A DNA stretch of 64,000 nt, from assembly GCA_036924085.1 (NCBI GenBank), contig JAVGWX010000013.1, positions 51,810,904 through 51,874,903 on the forward strand. Direction: 5' to 3'. The DNA comes from Ariolimax columbianus. Taxonomy: Eukaryota > Mollusca > Gastropoda > Stylommatophora > Arionidae. Below the pieces are notes generated by a model. The model did not search any database and was not told the origin of the DNA. It saw only the letters and a list, made by a program, of their open reading frames with translations. Positions 1 through 12,374 of this stretch are shown here, one piece after another. Position 1 is the first letter of the stretch; every line of letters starts with the position of its first letter. Both the position numbers and the translations under genes were made by a program.

Positions 1-368
1 CCACACACCAATACTCCACAGAGCAATACCCCACACACCAATACTCCACACACCAATACCCCACACACCAATACTCCACAGAGCAATACCCCACACACCA
101 ATACACCACACACCAATACCCCACACACCAATAATCCACACATCAACACTTCATAGATTGAACTTTCACCAGTCATCAATACTTCTCAAATCATTACTTC
201 TCAAATCATATAAATCACAAACATCCCAGCTTCATATATCAACACGTCACACTTCACACATCAATACTTCACACATCACAACTCACACATCAACACTTCA
301 CACATCAACACGGCACACATAGACACTCCACACATTAACACTCCACACATAAACACTACAGACACACC
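1..368. repeat. CA-rich minisatellite, 15-bp unit
   Basis: Positions 1-140 are near-perfect copies of a 15-bp unit of the type ccacacaccaatact, with a variant carrying cagag in place of cacac. The array decays after 140 and returns at about 225-365 as a looser cacttcacacatcaa form of the same length. It runs off the left edge of the window, so its full size is unknown. Confidence 0.9.
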
Positions 369-590
369 GTATGGCTTTCAATTGGCCTCCAGACATAATA
401 AATTCTTACAAATAGATTGACAATTAGGTTATGTAATCTAATTAATCGAGGGTGAGTGTATGGGTCAAGGTATGGGTGAAAAATGGTTCGGATCAACACT
501 CATCATCACACAAAGTCAATACATTCAATTAGATTGCGTAACAAGCGCCTACTTTAGCTAGTCGTGTTGATTTTGTTTCTTCTTTCGCTT
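369..590. other. Unannotated AT-rich spacer
   Basis: No coding frame, RNA gene or repeat could be recognised between the CA-rich minisatellite and the SINE-like sequence. Confidence 0.5.
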
Positions 591-594
591 TACT

Positions 595-845
595 TCTCTA
601 ATCACAAAGGCAGTGTTCGTTGCACTATGGTTTTTATTTTGCGCCTGTCGGCCCAGTGTATCCGACTTCGGCATTCATTTTATGTAAGGGTCTATCCTCC
701 TCATGCATTTTGTAAGGGTTTGCTTCCCCGGGGCTGTCATGGGGATCGAACCCAGCACCTTCAGGATGTGAGCCGTGCCACACACGACCTTGTTCACCCT
801 GTTCAGCAGTTGTTGGATACTGTTATTTGAACTGCCACTTGTGTG
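595..845 (-). repeat. tRNA-derived SINE-like sequence
   Basis: Read on the minus strand, 721-790 contains a tRNA-like block ending in GGGTTCGATCCCC, a good pol III B box, preceded by CACGGCTCACATCCTGAAGG. The adjoining part (about 605-680) resembles a stretch near 29270-29330, where gttgcact, ttttattttg and cagtg-catccga occur in the same order. This suggests a dispersed SINE or LINE tail rather than a working tRNA gene, since the acceptor stem does not close convincingly. Confidence 0.45.
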
Positions 846-971
846 TGTGCTATTCAGCAATAGACTGGTTATATGTGTACATTGATATGCGTTTGTTTTT
901 TGTATGAAGCAATAACCCGTCAATAATGACGACCATTTGTATATGCGATTCATAATATTTTGTATTACTGT

Positions 972-1031
972 ACAAGATTTGTACCCCCCCCCCCTCCTCC
1001 CCTCCCCCCCCCTCCCCCCCAAAAAATAAAA
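972..1031. repeat. Poly-C / poly-A low-complexity tract
   Basis: A cytosine-rich run with scattered T at 979-1020 is followed directly by an A-rich run. The opposite strand has long G runs that could form a G-quadruplex. Confidence 0.85.
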
Positions 1032-1688
1032 TAATTTACAGTGACCCGAATGTTAACCCTCGATCTGTCAATTTCTTAATCTTCTATTATTTTTTTCTTC
1101 ATTCTTATCAACTAAGATTTCCCTGCCCATGCATTTTATGGAAATAATTCGTATAAATATGTGTGGATTTTTGGAGCGTAATTAGATAGATTAGATGTCA
1201 CAGACACTTCTGCTGGCTTCTAGGGAGGAAAGTTCTAGATTGATTAACGGTGGAGAAATGTAATAATTACAAAACATTGTGACTATTTATCAATTTAAAA
1301 GCCCCCACTTTATTTAATACTTTTGGAAAATCCACGGCGAGGTTTGAACCTTGTACGCTGTGATTCTAAACCAAGTTGCCAACCCTTAACAATGTTGTGT
1401 TTTTTTTTTGTATGGAGAAATCTCGCTAAAAGCGACGTCTCATATACGCTCTTATGTTCCACAAAATGGTCAATGGGAGCTAACAATGAAATATTGTTGT
1501 CTTATATCATTTCCCTATGGTAACACAAATTTGGAACTAAATCCGACGTTTTGGTTCTTGTTTTGATACACTAGCAAGCAAACATTGTTGCGTTATGTTT
1601 ATATTAAAAATTAAGTTTGGTTTCTGTTTTGGTTCATCAGCGAACAAACATGTAGTGATAATTAGGGACATAGAATTTAGAACGAGTG
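1032..1688. other. Spacer with a weak tRNA-like remnant
   Basis: Mostly AT-rich sequence without coding signal. On the minus strand around 1325-1395 there is GGTTCAAACCTC, a B-box-like motif, preceded by AACTTGGTTTAGAATCAC. This could be a degraded tRNA-derived SINE, but there is no A box I would trust. Confidence 0.3.
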
Positions 1689-1689
1689 C

Positions 1690-4600
1690 GTTTGTATGCA
1701 TGTGTGTTTGTGTCTAAGTGTGCATGTGTGTTTGTGTCTAAGTGTGTATGTGTGTTTGTGTCTAAGTGTGTATGCATGTGTGTTTGTGTCTAAGTTTGTA
1801 TGCATGTGTGTTTGTGTCTAAGTGTGTATGTATCTGTGTTTGTGTCTAAGTGTGTATGTGTCTGTGTTTGTGTCTAAGTGTGTATGTATCTGTGTTTGTG
1901 TCTAAGTGTGTATGTATGTGTGTTTGTGTCTAAGTGTGTATGTATCTGTGTTTGTGTCTAAGTGTGTATGTATGTGTGTTTGTGTCTAAGTGTGTATGTA
2001 TATGTGTTTGTGTCTAAGTGTGCATGCATCTGTGTTTGTGTCTAAGTGTGTATGTATGTGTGTTTGTGTCTAAGTGTGTATGTATCTGTGTTTGTGTCTA
2101 AGTGTGTATGTATGTGTGTTTGTGTCTAAGTGTGTATGTATGTGTGTTTGTGTCTAAGTGTGTATGTATCTGTGTTTGTGTCTAAGTGTGTATGTATGTG
2201 TGTTTGTGTCTAAGTATGTATGTATCTGTGTTTGTGTCTAAGTGTGCATGCATCTGTGTTTGTGTCTAAGTGTGCATGCATCTGTGTTTGTGTCTAAGTG
2301 TGTATGCATCTGTGTTTGTGTCTAAGTGTGTATGCATCTGTGTTTGTGTCTAAGTGTGTATGTATGTGTGTTTGTGTCTAAGTGTGTATGTATGTGTGTT
2401 TGTGTCTAAGTGTGTATGTATGTGTGTTTGTGTCTAAGTGTGTATGTATCTGTGTTTGTGTCTAAGTGTGTATGTATGTGTGTTTGTGTCTAAGTGTGCA
2501 TGCATCTGTGTTTGTGTCTAAGTGTGTATGCATCTGTGTTTGTGTCTAAGTGTGTATGCATCTGTGTTTGTGTCTAAGTGTGTATGTATGTGTGTTTGTG
2601 TCTAAGTGTGTATGTATGTGTGTTTGTGTCTAAGTGTGTATGTATGTGTGTTTGTGTCTAAGTGTGTATGTATCTGTGTTTGTGTCTAAGTGTGTATGTA
2701 TGTGTGTTTGTGTCTAAGTGTGCATGCATCTGTGTTTGTGTCTAAGTGTGTATGCATCTGTGTTTGTGTCTAAGTGTGTATGCATCTGTGTTTGTGTCTA
2801 AGTGTGTATGTATGTGTGTTTGTGTCTAAGTGTGTATGTATGTGTGTTTGTGTCTAAGTGTGCATGCATCTGTGTTTGTGTCTAAGTGTGTATGCATCTG
2901 TGTTTGTGTCTAATTGTGTATGCATCTGTGTTTGTGTCTAAGTGTGTATGCATCTGTGTTTGTGTCTAAGTGTGTATGTATGTGTGTTTGTGTCTAAGTG
3001 TGTATGTATGTGTGTTTGTGTCTAAGTGTGTATGTATGTGTGTTTGTGTCTAAGTGTGTATGTATCTGTGTTTGTGTGTAAGTGTGTATGTATGTGTGTT
3101 TGTGTCTAAGTGTGCATGCATCTGTGTTTGTGTCTAAGTGTGTATGCATCTGTGTTTGTGTCTAAGTGTGTATGCATCTGTGTTTGTGTCTAAGTGTGTA
3201 TGTATGTGTGTTTGTGTCTAAGTGTGTATGTATGTGTGTTTGTGTCTAAGTGTGTATGTATGTGTGTTTGTGTCTAAGTGTGTATGTATCTGTGTTTGTG
3301 TCTAAGTGTGTATGTATGTGTGTTTGTGTCTAAGTGTGCATGCATCTGTGTGTGTGTCTAAGTGTGTATGCATCTGTGTTTGTGTCTAAGTGTGTATGCA
3401 TCTGTGTTTGTGTCTAAGTGTGTATGTATGTGTGTTTGTGTCTAAGTGTGTATGTATGTGTGTTTGTGTCTAAGTGTGTATGTATGTGTGTTTGTGTCTA
3501 AGTGTGTATTTATGTGTGTTTGTGTCTAAGTGTGTATGTATCTGTGTTTGTGTCTAAGTGTGTATGTATGTGTGTTTGTGTCTAAGTGTGTATGCATCTG
3601 TGTTTGTGTCTAAGTGTGTATGTATGTGTATTTGTGTCTAAGTGTGTATGTATCTGTGTTTGTGTCTAAGTGTGTATGTATCTGTGTTTGTGTCTAAGTG
3701 TGTATGCATCTGTGTTTGTGTCTAAGTGTGTATGCATCTGTGTTTGTGTCTAAGTGTGTATGCATCTGTGTTTGTGTCTAAGTGTGTATGCATCTGTGTT
3801 TGTGTCTAAGTGTGTATGCATCTGTGTTTGTGTCTAAGTGTGTATGCATCTGTGTTTGTGTCTAAGTGTGCATGCATCTGTGTTTGTGTCTAAGTGTGTA
3901 TGTATCTGTGTTTGTGTCTAAGTGTGTATGTATCTGTGTTTGTGTCTAAGTGTGTATGCATCTGTGTTTGTGTCTAAGTGTGTATGTATCTGTGTTTGTG
4001 TCTAAGTGTGTATGCATCTGTGTTTGTGTCTAAGTGTGTATGTATCTGTGTTTGTGTCTAAGTGTGTATGTATGTGTGTTTGTGTCTAAGTGTGTATGTA
4101 TCTGTGTTTGTGTCTAAGTGTGTATGTATCTGTGTTTGTGTCTAAGTGTGTATGTATGTGTGTTTGTGTCTAAGTGTGTATGTATGTGTGTTTGTGTCTA
4201 AGTGTGCATGCATCTGTGTTTGTGTCTAAGTGTGTATGTATGTGTGTTTGTGTCTAAGTGTGTATGTATGTGTGTTTGTGTCTAAGTGTGTATGTATGTT
4301 TGTTTGTGTCTAAGTGTGCATGCATCTGTGTTTGTGTCTAAGTGTGTATGTATGTGTGTTTGTGTCTAAGTGTGTATGTATGTGTGTTTGTGTCTAAGTG
4401 TGTATGTATGTGTGTTTGTGTCTAAGTGTGTATGTATGTGTGTTTGTGTCTAAGTGTGTATGTATGTGTGTTTGTGTCTAAGTGTGCATGAATCTGTGTT
4501 TGTGTCTAAGTGTGTATGTATGTGTGTTTGTGTCTAAGTGTGTATGTATGTGTGTTTGTGTCTAAGTGTGCATGCATCTGTGTTTGTGTCTAAGTGTGTA

Positions 4601-4703
4601 TGTATGTGTGTTTGTGTCTAAGTGTGTATGCATCTGTGTTTGTGTCTAAGTGTGTATGCATCTGTGTTTGTGTCTAAGTGTGTATGTATGTGTGTTTGTC
4701 TAT
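1690..4703. repeat. 3-kb satellite array, 28-bp unit
   Basis: About 107 tandem copies of a 28-bp unit (core gtttgtgtctaagtgtg followed by a variable 8-9 base segment). The first few copies are 24 bp. The variable segment takes a limited set of forms: tatgtatg, tatgtatc, tatgcatc and gcatgcatc. Between about 2270 and 3560 these forms recur in an ordered series, giving a higher-order period of eight units (224 bp). Purely G/T/A-rich on the plus strand and non-coding. Confidence 0.97.
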
Positions 4704-5010
4704 GTGAATGTGTGAGGGTATGTAATTGAGGAGAGGTATATATGTGTGTGTGTGTGAATGTATGTGTGTATTTGTGTGTGTAGAACAGGCTGTTTGTATG
4801 TGAAAGTCTTCCTAATTGACGATGACTGTGGGGTGTTTCTGTGTGTGCGTGGGACTGATAGGCAAGATATCATTGTGTTTTTCCTCAGCCTCTCTCTCTC
4901 TCTCTTCATCTCTCTCCTTCTCAGTCCACCTATGTATCTCTATATCTTCATGTCTGTCTCTTTATCTCGTTATCTCTCTATATGCCTTTCTATTCATATA
5001 TGTTCTCTTC
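4704..5010. repeat. Low-complexity TG-rich and CT-rich tail of the satellite
   Basis: TG-rich sequence at 4704-4800 grades into a pyrimidine (TCTC/TATCTC) tract at 4885-5010. The open frames here are low-complexity artefacts. Confidence 0.75.
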
Positions 5011-6289
5011 TAAATGTGTACCTAATTTATGGTCTTACATTGACCGCAGTATTAATATCGTATAGTAAAATCGTTCCCATGGATGAACACAATTCAAATT
5101 ATCAGCAGAAATGCTACGTAAATATCATTCCTAATCCTTAAAATATCAGTATAGAACATCGATCTGATGTTTAATGGCAGGTCTTCACTGCAATTCAATA
5201 ACTAAACACTAATTCTGTTCTTCTTCTGCTCTCGCGCTGCATTGTAGCAGATATGATGTATGCGTAGTTTCAGGATTGCGCTAGATTGTTACCTTTCTAC
5301 CGATGACATTTCAACTTTTGAAGTGCTTTTGATCCTCTTTGTCCATCGTCTTCAGAAAGTCGACCTGCTGATAATAACCCTATAGTTAATAACCTCCATG
5401 TAGTAACATTTCTTTGCAGGTTGATCATATTGCATACTTGTTAAATGTCCAAACCACTTTATTTGATGTGCTTCAATATAGTAATTAACCGATGCAGTCT
5501 CCACCATGTTCTTCTGCTTGCTGTTGCGAATTGTATCGCTAATTGTCTTTCCTATTACACTTTGTACTCAGTGCATTTCAAAGGTCTTAATCTGACCTTT
5601 GTGATCATCTAAAAGAATTGAAGAAAGAAATGATATTACTATATACTGTCGGGACTTGTATATCAAATAAGCACATGAGTGCAGAATGTGGATCTCTACT
5701 CATGGATAACTGAACGTTGCTCTAGTAAAATAATATGGGGGCACCGGATAACAAGAAAATATACAAAATAACGAGATTGTTCATAGTAAGTTGAGTCTGT
5801 TAGACAGTTACTGTATTTAATCATGATTTAATCAAAAACAAAAAGACGAAGGATAGAAAGAGATGATGAAGGATTGAAAGTTTGTGATTACGAGAGAAAA
5901 ATGAACTTTTCAAAAATGTGAGATCAAAATGGAGATTATCACGTGCACACTTGAGCCTCTATCGATCTTCGAAACTAACGGGTGGGGGGGGGGGCGGGAG
6001 GGGGAGGAGGCTACGGGTCGACATTTGGGGAGTCTGGCCAAGGCCTCAATTATGTCCAAAATATAGGACATATTTCCAAGCTGCAAAATCGTTTGTGTCT
6101 TCTTTGTGGATGAAATAAATTTAAAGGCAAGACCGCAGGCACAGAGGAATACATTTTCGTTTGTAAAGATTATTTCCGTATCATTTTTTATTAAATAACT
6201 TTTCCATTTATTTTATTCATTGCTAACGTGTTTGTTGTTATGTTATTATAATCATACTGCAGTTTTATCGCTTTATGTTTACAAAAATC
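5011..6289. other. Unannotated spacer
   Basis: AT-rich sequence with no persuasive gene. A G-run (about 5983-6010, mostly G with a few A/C) is the only compositional landmark. Around 5220-5600, minus-strand frames faintly resemble LINE RT sequence but are too broken to call. Confidence 0.4.
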
Positions 6290-6365
6290 TAAGATCGGTT
6301 GGCGTAGTGTTTATTATCTCGGCCCGTTAGCCTAAAGAGACGTGTTCGAATCCCGAAAATATATT
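6290..6365 (+). repeat. tRNA-derived SINE head
   Basis: The plus strand shows a tRNA-like module: TTGGCGTAGTGTTTA as an A-box region, then GTGTTCGAATCCC as a B box about 35 bases later. Spacing fits a split pol III promoter. The 3' acceptor side is not complementary to the 5' end, so I read it as a SINE head rather than a functional tRNA. Confidence 0.5.
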
Positions 6366-6536
6366 GTTTCGTTTCTGTTAGTAGTAAATTAATAACCTAG
6401 TCTGCTCCATCCACAGCGATTCCACGGACATTAGCCTTACAGATAGGACAAGTCGAGGTACAAATCTGGTTAGTTTATCTAACGGAAACTTAATACTTCG
6501 TCTTTTTGCAATGCTAGCACTGAGACCATTTTACTC

Positions 6537-6815
<279 letters not shown>

Positions 6816-7150
6816 TCAATCTGTCAGAGTGTCCGTCTTTCCGTCAGTCGAACCGTTAATCCGTCCATCCGCCCTCCTTCCGTTCATTCGTCCATCGCTT
6901 CCTGTGCCCCCCCCCCCTCCTGTTCGTTCATCTGTATGTCTGTTTATGTATATGTCTGTCTATTTGTGTATCTGTCCATCTGCTTATTTGTATGTCTGTC
7001 TGCCCGTCTGCCTGTCTGTGTCTCTGTTTATCTGTCTGTATCTAAGTATGTGTATGTCTCTTCGTCTGTCTGTCTGTATATCTGTCTGTCTATCTGTATG
7101 TCTATTTGTTTATCTAGATGTCTCAATGTATACATCGAGTTCATTTGATC
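6816..7150. repeat. Degenerate CTGT/GTATGT-rich tract
   Basis: Diverged continuation of the preceding tetranucleotide block, dominated by ctgtctgtat and tatctgt words, with a poly-C run at 6907-6917. Confidence 0.7.
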
Positions 7151-7261
7151 CCAACCGTTATCTGACATTTGTCATTTGACTCAGAACAATGGTTAAGCCC
7201 CGTGGGGAGCTGAAGTTGCATCTCTTGGGACAAATGGATAGAGTGGGTTACTGTAAGCCCG

Positions 7262-7540
7262 TGCTGTAATCCCGTATTGTTGCATGATAGCGTTGTTATA
7301 AGCCGGTGTTGTTATAAGTTCATGTTGTTATAAGCCCGTGTTGTAATAAGTCTATATTGTTTTAAGCCCGTGTTATAGGTTCATATTGTTTTAAGCCCGT
7401 GTTGTAAGTTTATGTTGTTATAAGCCCGTGTTGTTATAAGTCTATATTGTTTTAAGCCCGTGCTGTTATAAGCCCATGTTGTAATCTATATTGTTATAAG
7501 CCCATGTTGTAATCTATATTGTTATAAGTCCATGCTGTTA
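7262..7540. repeat. Imperfect minisatellite based on gttataagcccgtgtt
   Basis: About fifteen irregular copies of an 18-22 base unit alternating ttataagcccgtgttg and taagtctatattg. Copy length varies, so the array is old or prone to indels. It lies directly before an RTE-like LINE fragment. Confidence 0.85.
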
Positions 7541-7639
7541 TAAAGTTGTGCTATTATCCCTCTTTTGCCATTTCTGTTCTTGCAGGCTATACTTTGAATA
7601 ATAAACACTAGGTCCCAATTGAAGACCTGGATTAAGCAG

Positions 7640-8475
7640 ACCATCTCGTACTTATGTCGCTCACTCATATTCAAATGCAAGTGAAATTGGACAGAATGGA
7701 AGGACGATCAGACAGATGTGTACTGAATACCAACGTGAAGAAAATCAAGCTCGCTCATTGTATCCCGATCAACAAAGAACCAATCATACAGGACGAGGAG
7801 CTGATGGAAGAGATGGAGGCATTGACCCATCGAGCTGATGGAAGAGATGGAGGCATTGACCCAGCGAGCTGATGGAAGAGGTGGAAAAATTGACCCATTT
7901 GAGCAACACAATGAATACGTTAGGCTGTACCGATGAAGATGTTAAGACCAGGATTGGAAAGGCAAAAGTAGCATTCCTGACACTGAACAACGGAGTTCCA
8001 GAGTAATCAATATTCACACCAAGGTTACACTGTTCAACGCCAGTGTCAAAGTCGGTGCTGCTGTGTGGAGCGGAAACATGGAGAACGACAAAGGCTATAC
8101 AAACAAAGACTCCAATTCTTCGTTAACACGTGCGTAGAGAGCATAATGTACAGCGGCAGGACATGATGGGGACCTGTGGGAAAGAAGCCAACAACAGCCG
8201 CTAGAAAAACAAGTTCAGCGAAAAAAATGGGACCGGATAGGACATACGAAGAGGAAGTCATCATCCAACATCATTTCTAATGTGAAATTTACAAGTAAAA
8301 GATAAAGAGGAGTCATTAACAAAATACATTGAGAAGCAGAATATGAGAGGCAACTACGATTAAGTGGTTGCACTTAGAGAGAGGCAGAAAGAATAGCCCA
8401 GGACAGTGTATGCTGGCGAGATGTGGTCAGTGGTCTAAGCATTGAGACGAGCGATCGTCCTTGATGAATCTGTGA
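7640..8475 (+). pseudogene. RTE-like LINE, RT thumb to C-terminal fragment
   Basis: Broken plus-strand frames follow the order of an RTE-type ORF after the catalytic RT core: KLTHLSNT near 7890, GCTDEDVKTRIGKAKVAFL near 7930-7980, a GAETWRTTK block near 8070, and REAERIAQDSVCWRDVVSG at about 8372-8430. This is the carboxyl half of a non-LTR retrotransposon ORF. Several stops and frameshifts separate the pieces, so it is dead. A 34-bp unit is repeated three times inside the frame at about 7798-7900. Confidence 0.75.
7798..7900. repeat. 34-bp x 3 minisatellite inside a LINE frame
   Basis: Three successive copies of a 34-base unit starting gagctgatggaaga. The third has changed at several positions. 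The unit length is not a multiple of three, so the duplication shifts the LINE reading frame. Confidence 0.9.
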
Positions 8476-8519
8476 TCGATTGAATTTTCCTCGTCGGTTC
8501 ATTGGAATAGGGTGAAGTC

Positions 8520-8800
8520 TGTGCACGTATATAATATGCGTGTTAAGGACAGCCTGTAGGAAACGCTGAGATGATATCACATAGATGAAGACAACTGGGA
8601 GACTATCGCGGCAAACAGATCAGACTGGAGAAATGTAGTAAACGTGGGTTTTAGTCACCCCACGCAGACAGAGCAAATCAAACGCCTGATCTGGAAATAA
8701 ACAGAAGAAGACCTAGTGTGCAGACTGTGCAATAGAACAAACTATGTACTCATCCAACTGATAAGACACATGAGGTCCAGCAAACACCGCACTGAAACAT
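8520..8800 (+). pseudogene. LINE C-terminal end with zinc-finger-like motif
   Basis: A plus-strand frame reads DEDNWETIAANRSDWRN, then TQTEQIKRLIWK and CRLCNRTNYVLIQLIRH. This is the usual ending of a LINE family whose ORF closes with WE..A..R..WR and a C2H2-like CxxC...H...H finger. Stops interrupt it (for example within EEDL-preceding codons). It appears to be a different insertion from the fragment before it. Confidence 0.6.
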
Positions 8801-8879
8801 GACATCCAGTGCAGGCACACACAAAGAAAGAAAATATACAACATTTATTATTTTTTTTAGTCAGAGACTGGTGAATGTT

Positions 8880-9805
8880 TTGGAATACATTTCCATTTCC
8901 ACAGGAAATAGGAAATGTAGGGTCAATTCGATGGTAATAGATCCCCTCAATTTAATATTTAATGTGGTGTTAAACAAGGTTGTGTCCTGTCCCCAACACT
9001 ATTTGGAATCTTCTTTACGCTGCTATTGATGCTCACATCTGGTAGTCCAACAGAAGAGATTTGCCTTCACACTAGATCAGATGGCCGTCTGTTTAATCTT
9101 GCGAGACTCCAAGCTAAAACCAAGATCAGGGAAGTTACTGACAGGGACTTTTTGCTAATGACGCTGCAATTGTCACTCACAGTGTGCATGAACTTCAGAG
9201 ATTGATAGATCGCTTCTTCCAGACATGCAAAGATTTAGGCCTCCCAATAAGCCTGGATAAAATCAATGTGCTGGAACAAGACGCATATACCACCCCAACC
9301 ATCGCTATCGATAACTATGAACTGGCAACTGTGGACCAGCTCACTTACCTGGAGTCTTTAATCAATTATAAGCTTTCCCTAGACCCCGAATAGAGCAATT
9401 GCATTGGCAGAGCTACTACCATATTTTCTTGTCTTACAACACGTGTCTGGGAAACCCCCAAACTTACAGCTAAGCCCAAGGTCATGGTCTATAATGACTG
9501 TGTCGTCAGTACACTTCTATATGGCAGCGAAACGTGGATAACATTTACCAAACAAGAGCATAGGCTCCACATCTTTCACCTACGGCACCTGAATCCATCA
9601 GTTGCATCTCAAATGCAGAGGTGCATTCTAGCACCGGTCTTCCAAATATGTACACCCTCCTTCGCCAACGAAGACGACGATGGCTTGGTCATGTTCGCCC
9701 CATGGAAGACGATCGCATCCTCAAAGTTATTATCTATGGACAGCCGGTGTGTTCTAAAAATAACAGCTGACCGACCACAGCTGCGGTTCATCAATTAATA
9801 ATTAG
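8880..9805 (+). pseudogene. RTE-like LINE, RT palm and thumb fragment
   Basis: Plus-strand RT signature: GVKQGCVLSPTLFGIFF at about 8965-9015 (RT motif B region), FANDAAIVTHS at about 9151-9183 (the FADD catalytic box with the second residue of the acidic pair region altered to N), then DLGLPISLDKINVL, DQLTYLESLI, and VVSTLLYGSETWITF at about 9505-9550. The last part reads RPQLRFIN before a stop. Internal stops (near 9140 and 9393) and the degraded catalytic box indicate a dead copy. Confidence 0.8.
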
Positions 9806-10230
9806 GCCATCGTTGTCGATGAGGACCACCAACATCATCACATGACATGATGTATCGTTGAGTATGTGAGTGCGCTCATGGATGATCAAGCTAATTTGAG
9901 CCTGAAAGATCTTTGACATGGCTGGCAATCATAGACCGCAGTTGTCTCTGATATTTCTGATTTTTCTGATTTGTTCTCTGCTCTAGACTTCCTGATTGTA
10001 TGTCTATCCTGGACATCCTGGATTCGAAGACCCTCGCTGAATTCAACGCCGCTTGTGACCGTGCTCTTCATTGTTGAGCGATTTTGAACCAGATTTTCCC
10101 AGGTTTTTATGTCTATTTGATAGCACTTATAGGACTCCTTCAAACTGTGCTTGAAACGCTTTTTTTTTTGTCATCGTTCTCTTTCATTCAGTTCACTGTA
10201 CAGGAGCCTCTTTGGAAGCCTTTCGTCTTC

Positions 10231-11428
10231 TTCTTCTTCTTCTTCATCGTACGCAGTCAGACATCAACCTTTATTTTTTCGAAAAAAGCAGCGGTCATAC
10301 TGAGGCTGTCGACACTGCCATAGAGCTTGTCTAGTGTTGCCACTGGTGATGGCCACATCTGCTCTCTCTGATCCTGGTATGTCGGGCAGTTTTTCAGCAA
10401 ATACTCAGCGGTCATTTTCCCGGTACCACACGGGCATTCGTCAGTGCCGCACATCTTCAATTTGTTGAATAGGTGGTACCTGAGTCTATTGTGGCCAGTT
10501 CGAATGCTGAAGACCACGACCTGCTCTCTTCGGTTCAACTGGTAATAGGCATCGTTTTATGTGTAACCAGTATGTTCCGTTTCCCATTTGGTCATGTATC
10601 TAGCTCTAATAAGCCGTTTTGACTCTTCGTATGTCATACTAGTATCTGGTTGTGGTAGTATTGCACCTTCTTTTGCCAGTCTGTCTGCCTCCTCGTTGCC
10701 TTGGATGTTGTAGTGTGATGGAACCCACTGTACCACTACTCTTTTTGGTGCGGACTGCTGGCATAGTTGACAGAGTACTGCTCTTAAATCAGTATTTTTC
10801 TGGCTTTTTAGTGATGTGACTACGGCCAGGGTTTCTGTAAGCAGGACTATATGGCTTTAATTCCTTTTACCTGTCACCATTTCTTCCACTACCGCCCTCA
10901 GTGCCTCTGCCTCCGCAGAGTATTTTCCAGTAGCGAATGATAGTGTTATTTTTCTGCCATTTGGTAGGTTCAGAAATGCTCCTGCCCCTCCGTTCTGTGT
11001 TGTGTTTGTTACAGAACCGTCGGTGTATGCATGGGTCCAGTCCATGCTTGGGTAGTTTTTCGTTATGTAGCTCAGGGTAGTATCTTTTCTTTCTTTTACA
11101 GTCTGGCAGTTTTTGTTTCCAATACCTGGTATATTTTCTACCACCTCTGAAAATATATGCTGCCTCCAGGTAGGTTTTCGTACAGAAGGGATGGGCTTTG
11201 GTGTTGTTAGTGCGTTCCTGGGGTCTTCGTGCATCTTTGTTTTGGCTATTTCTGCAAAGTTTCTCCGCTTAAGTTTCCCATATCCGAAATTGTTTAGTCT
11301 CTAGTGCATTGGGTGGTCGGTCAGTCAGTCTTCTGAGTGTCTCTGATTGCTGCTGGGCTCTGCAGTCTCTTGTGTCGGTCATGGATTGCAGTTTTGTAAT
11401 ATTTTCAAGTTCTACAATTGAGCCTTTC
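10231..11428 (-). pseudogene. I/Nimb-like LINE copy 2 (RNase H and C-terminus)
   Basis: Minus-strand relative of the element at 19852-22347. 11234-10857 encodes KMHEDPRNALTTPKP, the RNase H start MDWTHAYTDGSVTNT and the AEAEAL motif (first Asp and Glu of the RNase H active site). 10538-10257 encodes the carboxyl region RTGHNRLRYHLFNKLK with DECPCGTGKMTAEYLL. The middle of the RNase H is frameshifted. The 3' end lies at about 10231-10250 in a GAA repeat on the minus strand, matching the tail of the longer copy. Confidence 0.88.
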
Positions 11429-11690
11429 ATCTGACATACGGACAAGGTGGCCAGCCCATCTCAATTGGGATTTTTTTCAAGAGTACATGAACACTTTTGC
11501 ATGTTTATTTTAGATATCACTTCAGTATCTGTGATATGGTCCTACCAGCGTCTCAGACAGTTTATGTGAAAATACTGTTGAGCGCATTCGGCCGAAAGCT
11601 GTGCTGGTCTTTGTAATTATATTTCCCAGCTCATCAGCAATAGCCCCCGATCTCGACAACGTGCTTCCGAGGTAGACAAATTCATATTGT
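11429..11690 (-). pseudogene. LINE RT-thumb fragment
   Basis: Minus-strand frames read SQLRWAGHLVRMSDERL next to the junction and QFVYLGSTLSRSGAIADELG further upstream, both typical of the region after the RT core in RTE/Jockey-type ORFs. Orders are inverted relative to a single intact ORF, so at least one rearrangement or two insertions are involved. Confidence 0.65.
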
Positions 11691-12374
11691 GTCTGATGCA
11701 ATTAGACCGGAGCAAATGTTAAACAGCGATGGAGAAAGAACAACCTAATGTAGCACTCCTGCTTTTTTCACTGACATCTGTAATTCCATCAATGATTCCA
11801 TCAGTGATTCCATCAGCAATTGCACCAGTGATTTTATATGTAACTCCATCGGTTACTCCATCAGTGATTTTATCAGATTGTCATTGTTACATTATCGCTC
11901 AGATGGTACAACGGTTTCACATTGATTCAAAAGTTGTCATTGAATCCCTTATGGAGTCAAGTATGCAGCACAGTGATTTAGCTGACAGCAGATATCGACT
12001 CATAAGTCTGGGTCCGCAAATATGAACTGACCAAGACCGTATTCCGCCTCCAAGAGATTGCCCTGAAAACAGTTTGTACTAATGTAATCTCCTAAGAGAA
12101 TGAAGATCACAGTGGAAAGGTACACCCTGTACCCAACAAAAGCCCTCTGCAATCGAATGTGTCTGACCCATAAGATGCAGATATCGCAGCCTCGTATAAA
12201 CTACAACATCAAAGTGTCCTATTCAGGACGAACCCCGAAAAAGACGAAGAAGTGTTTCATAAACCTCTCATATTCTAAGAATGTATTGCTCTTAAATTCA
12301 TGAATAACATTCTCCTCGTCAATATATCATTTCATACGCTTCTTGTCATTTAATTAACGAGCGACGTCCAAATC
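11691..12374. other. Unannotated spacer with short imperfect repeats
   Basis: At 11775-11880 a plus-strand pattern gattccatca / gtaattccatc repeats about seven times, giving an open frame of IPSVIPS type. Nothing else here looks coding. Confidence 0.5.

Noticed and set aside
1690..4703. Possible CRISPR array
   Set aside because: Units are contiguous with no unique spacers; it is a satellite in an animal genome.
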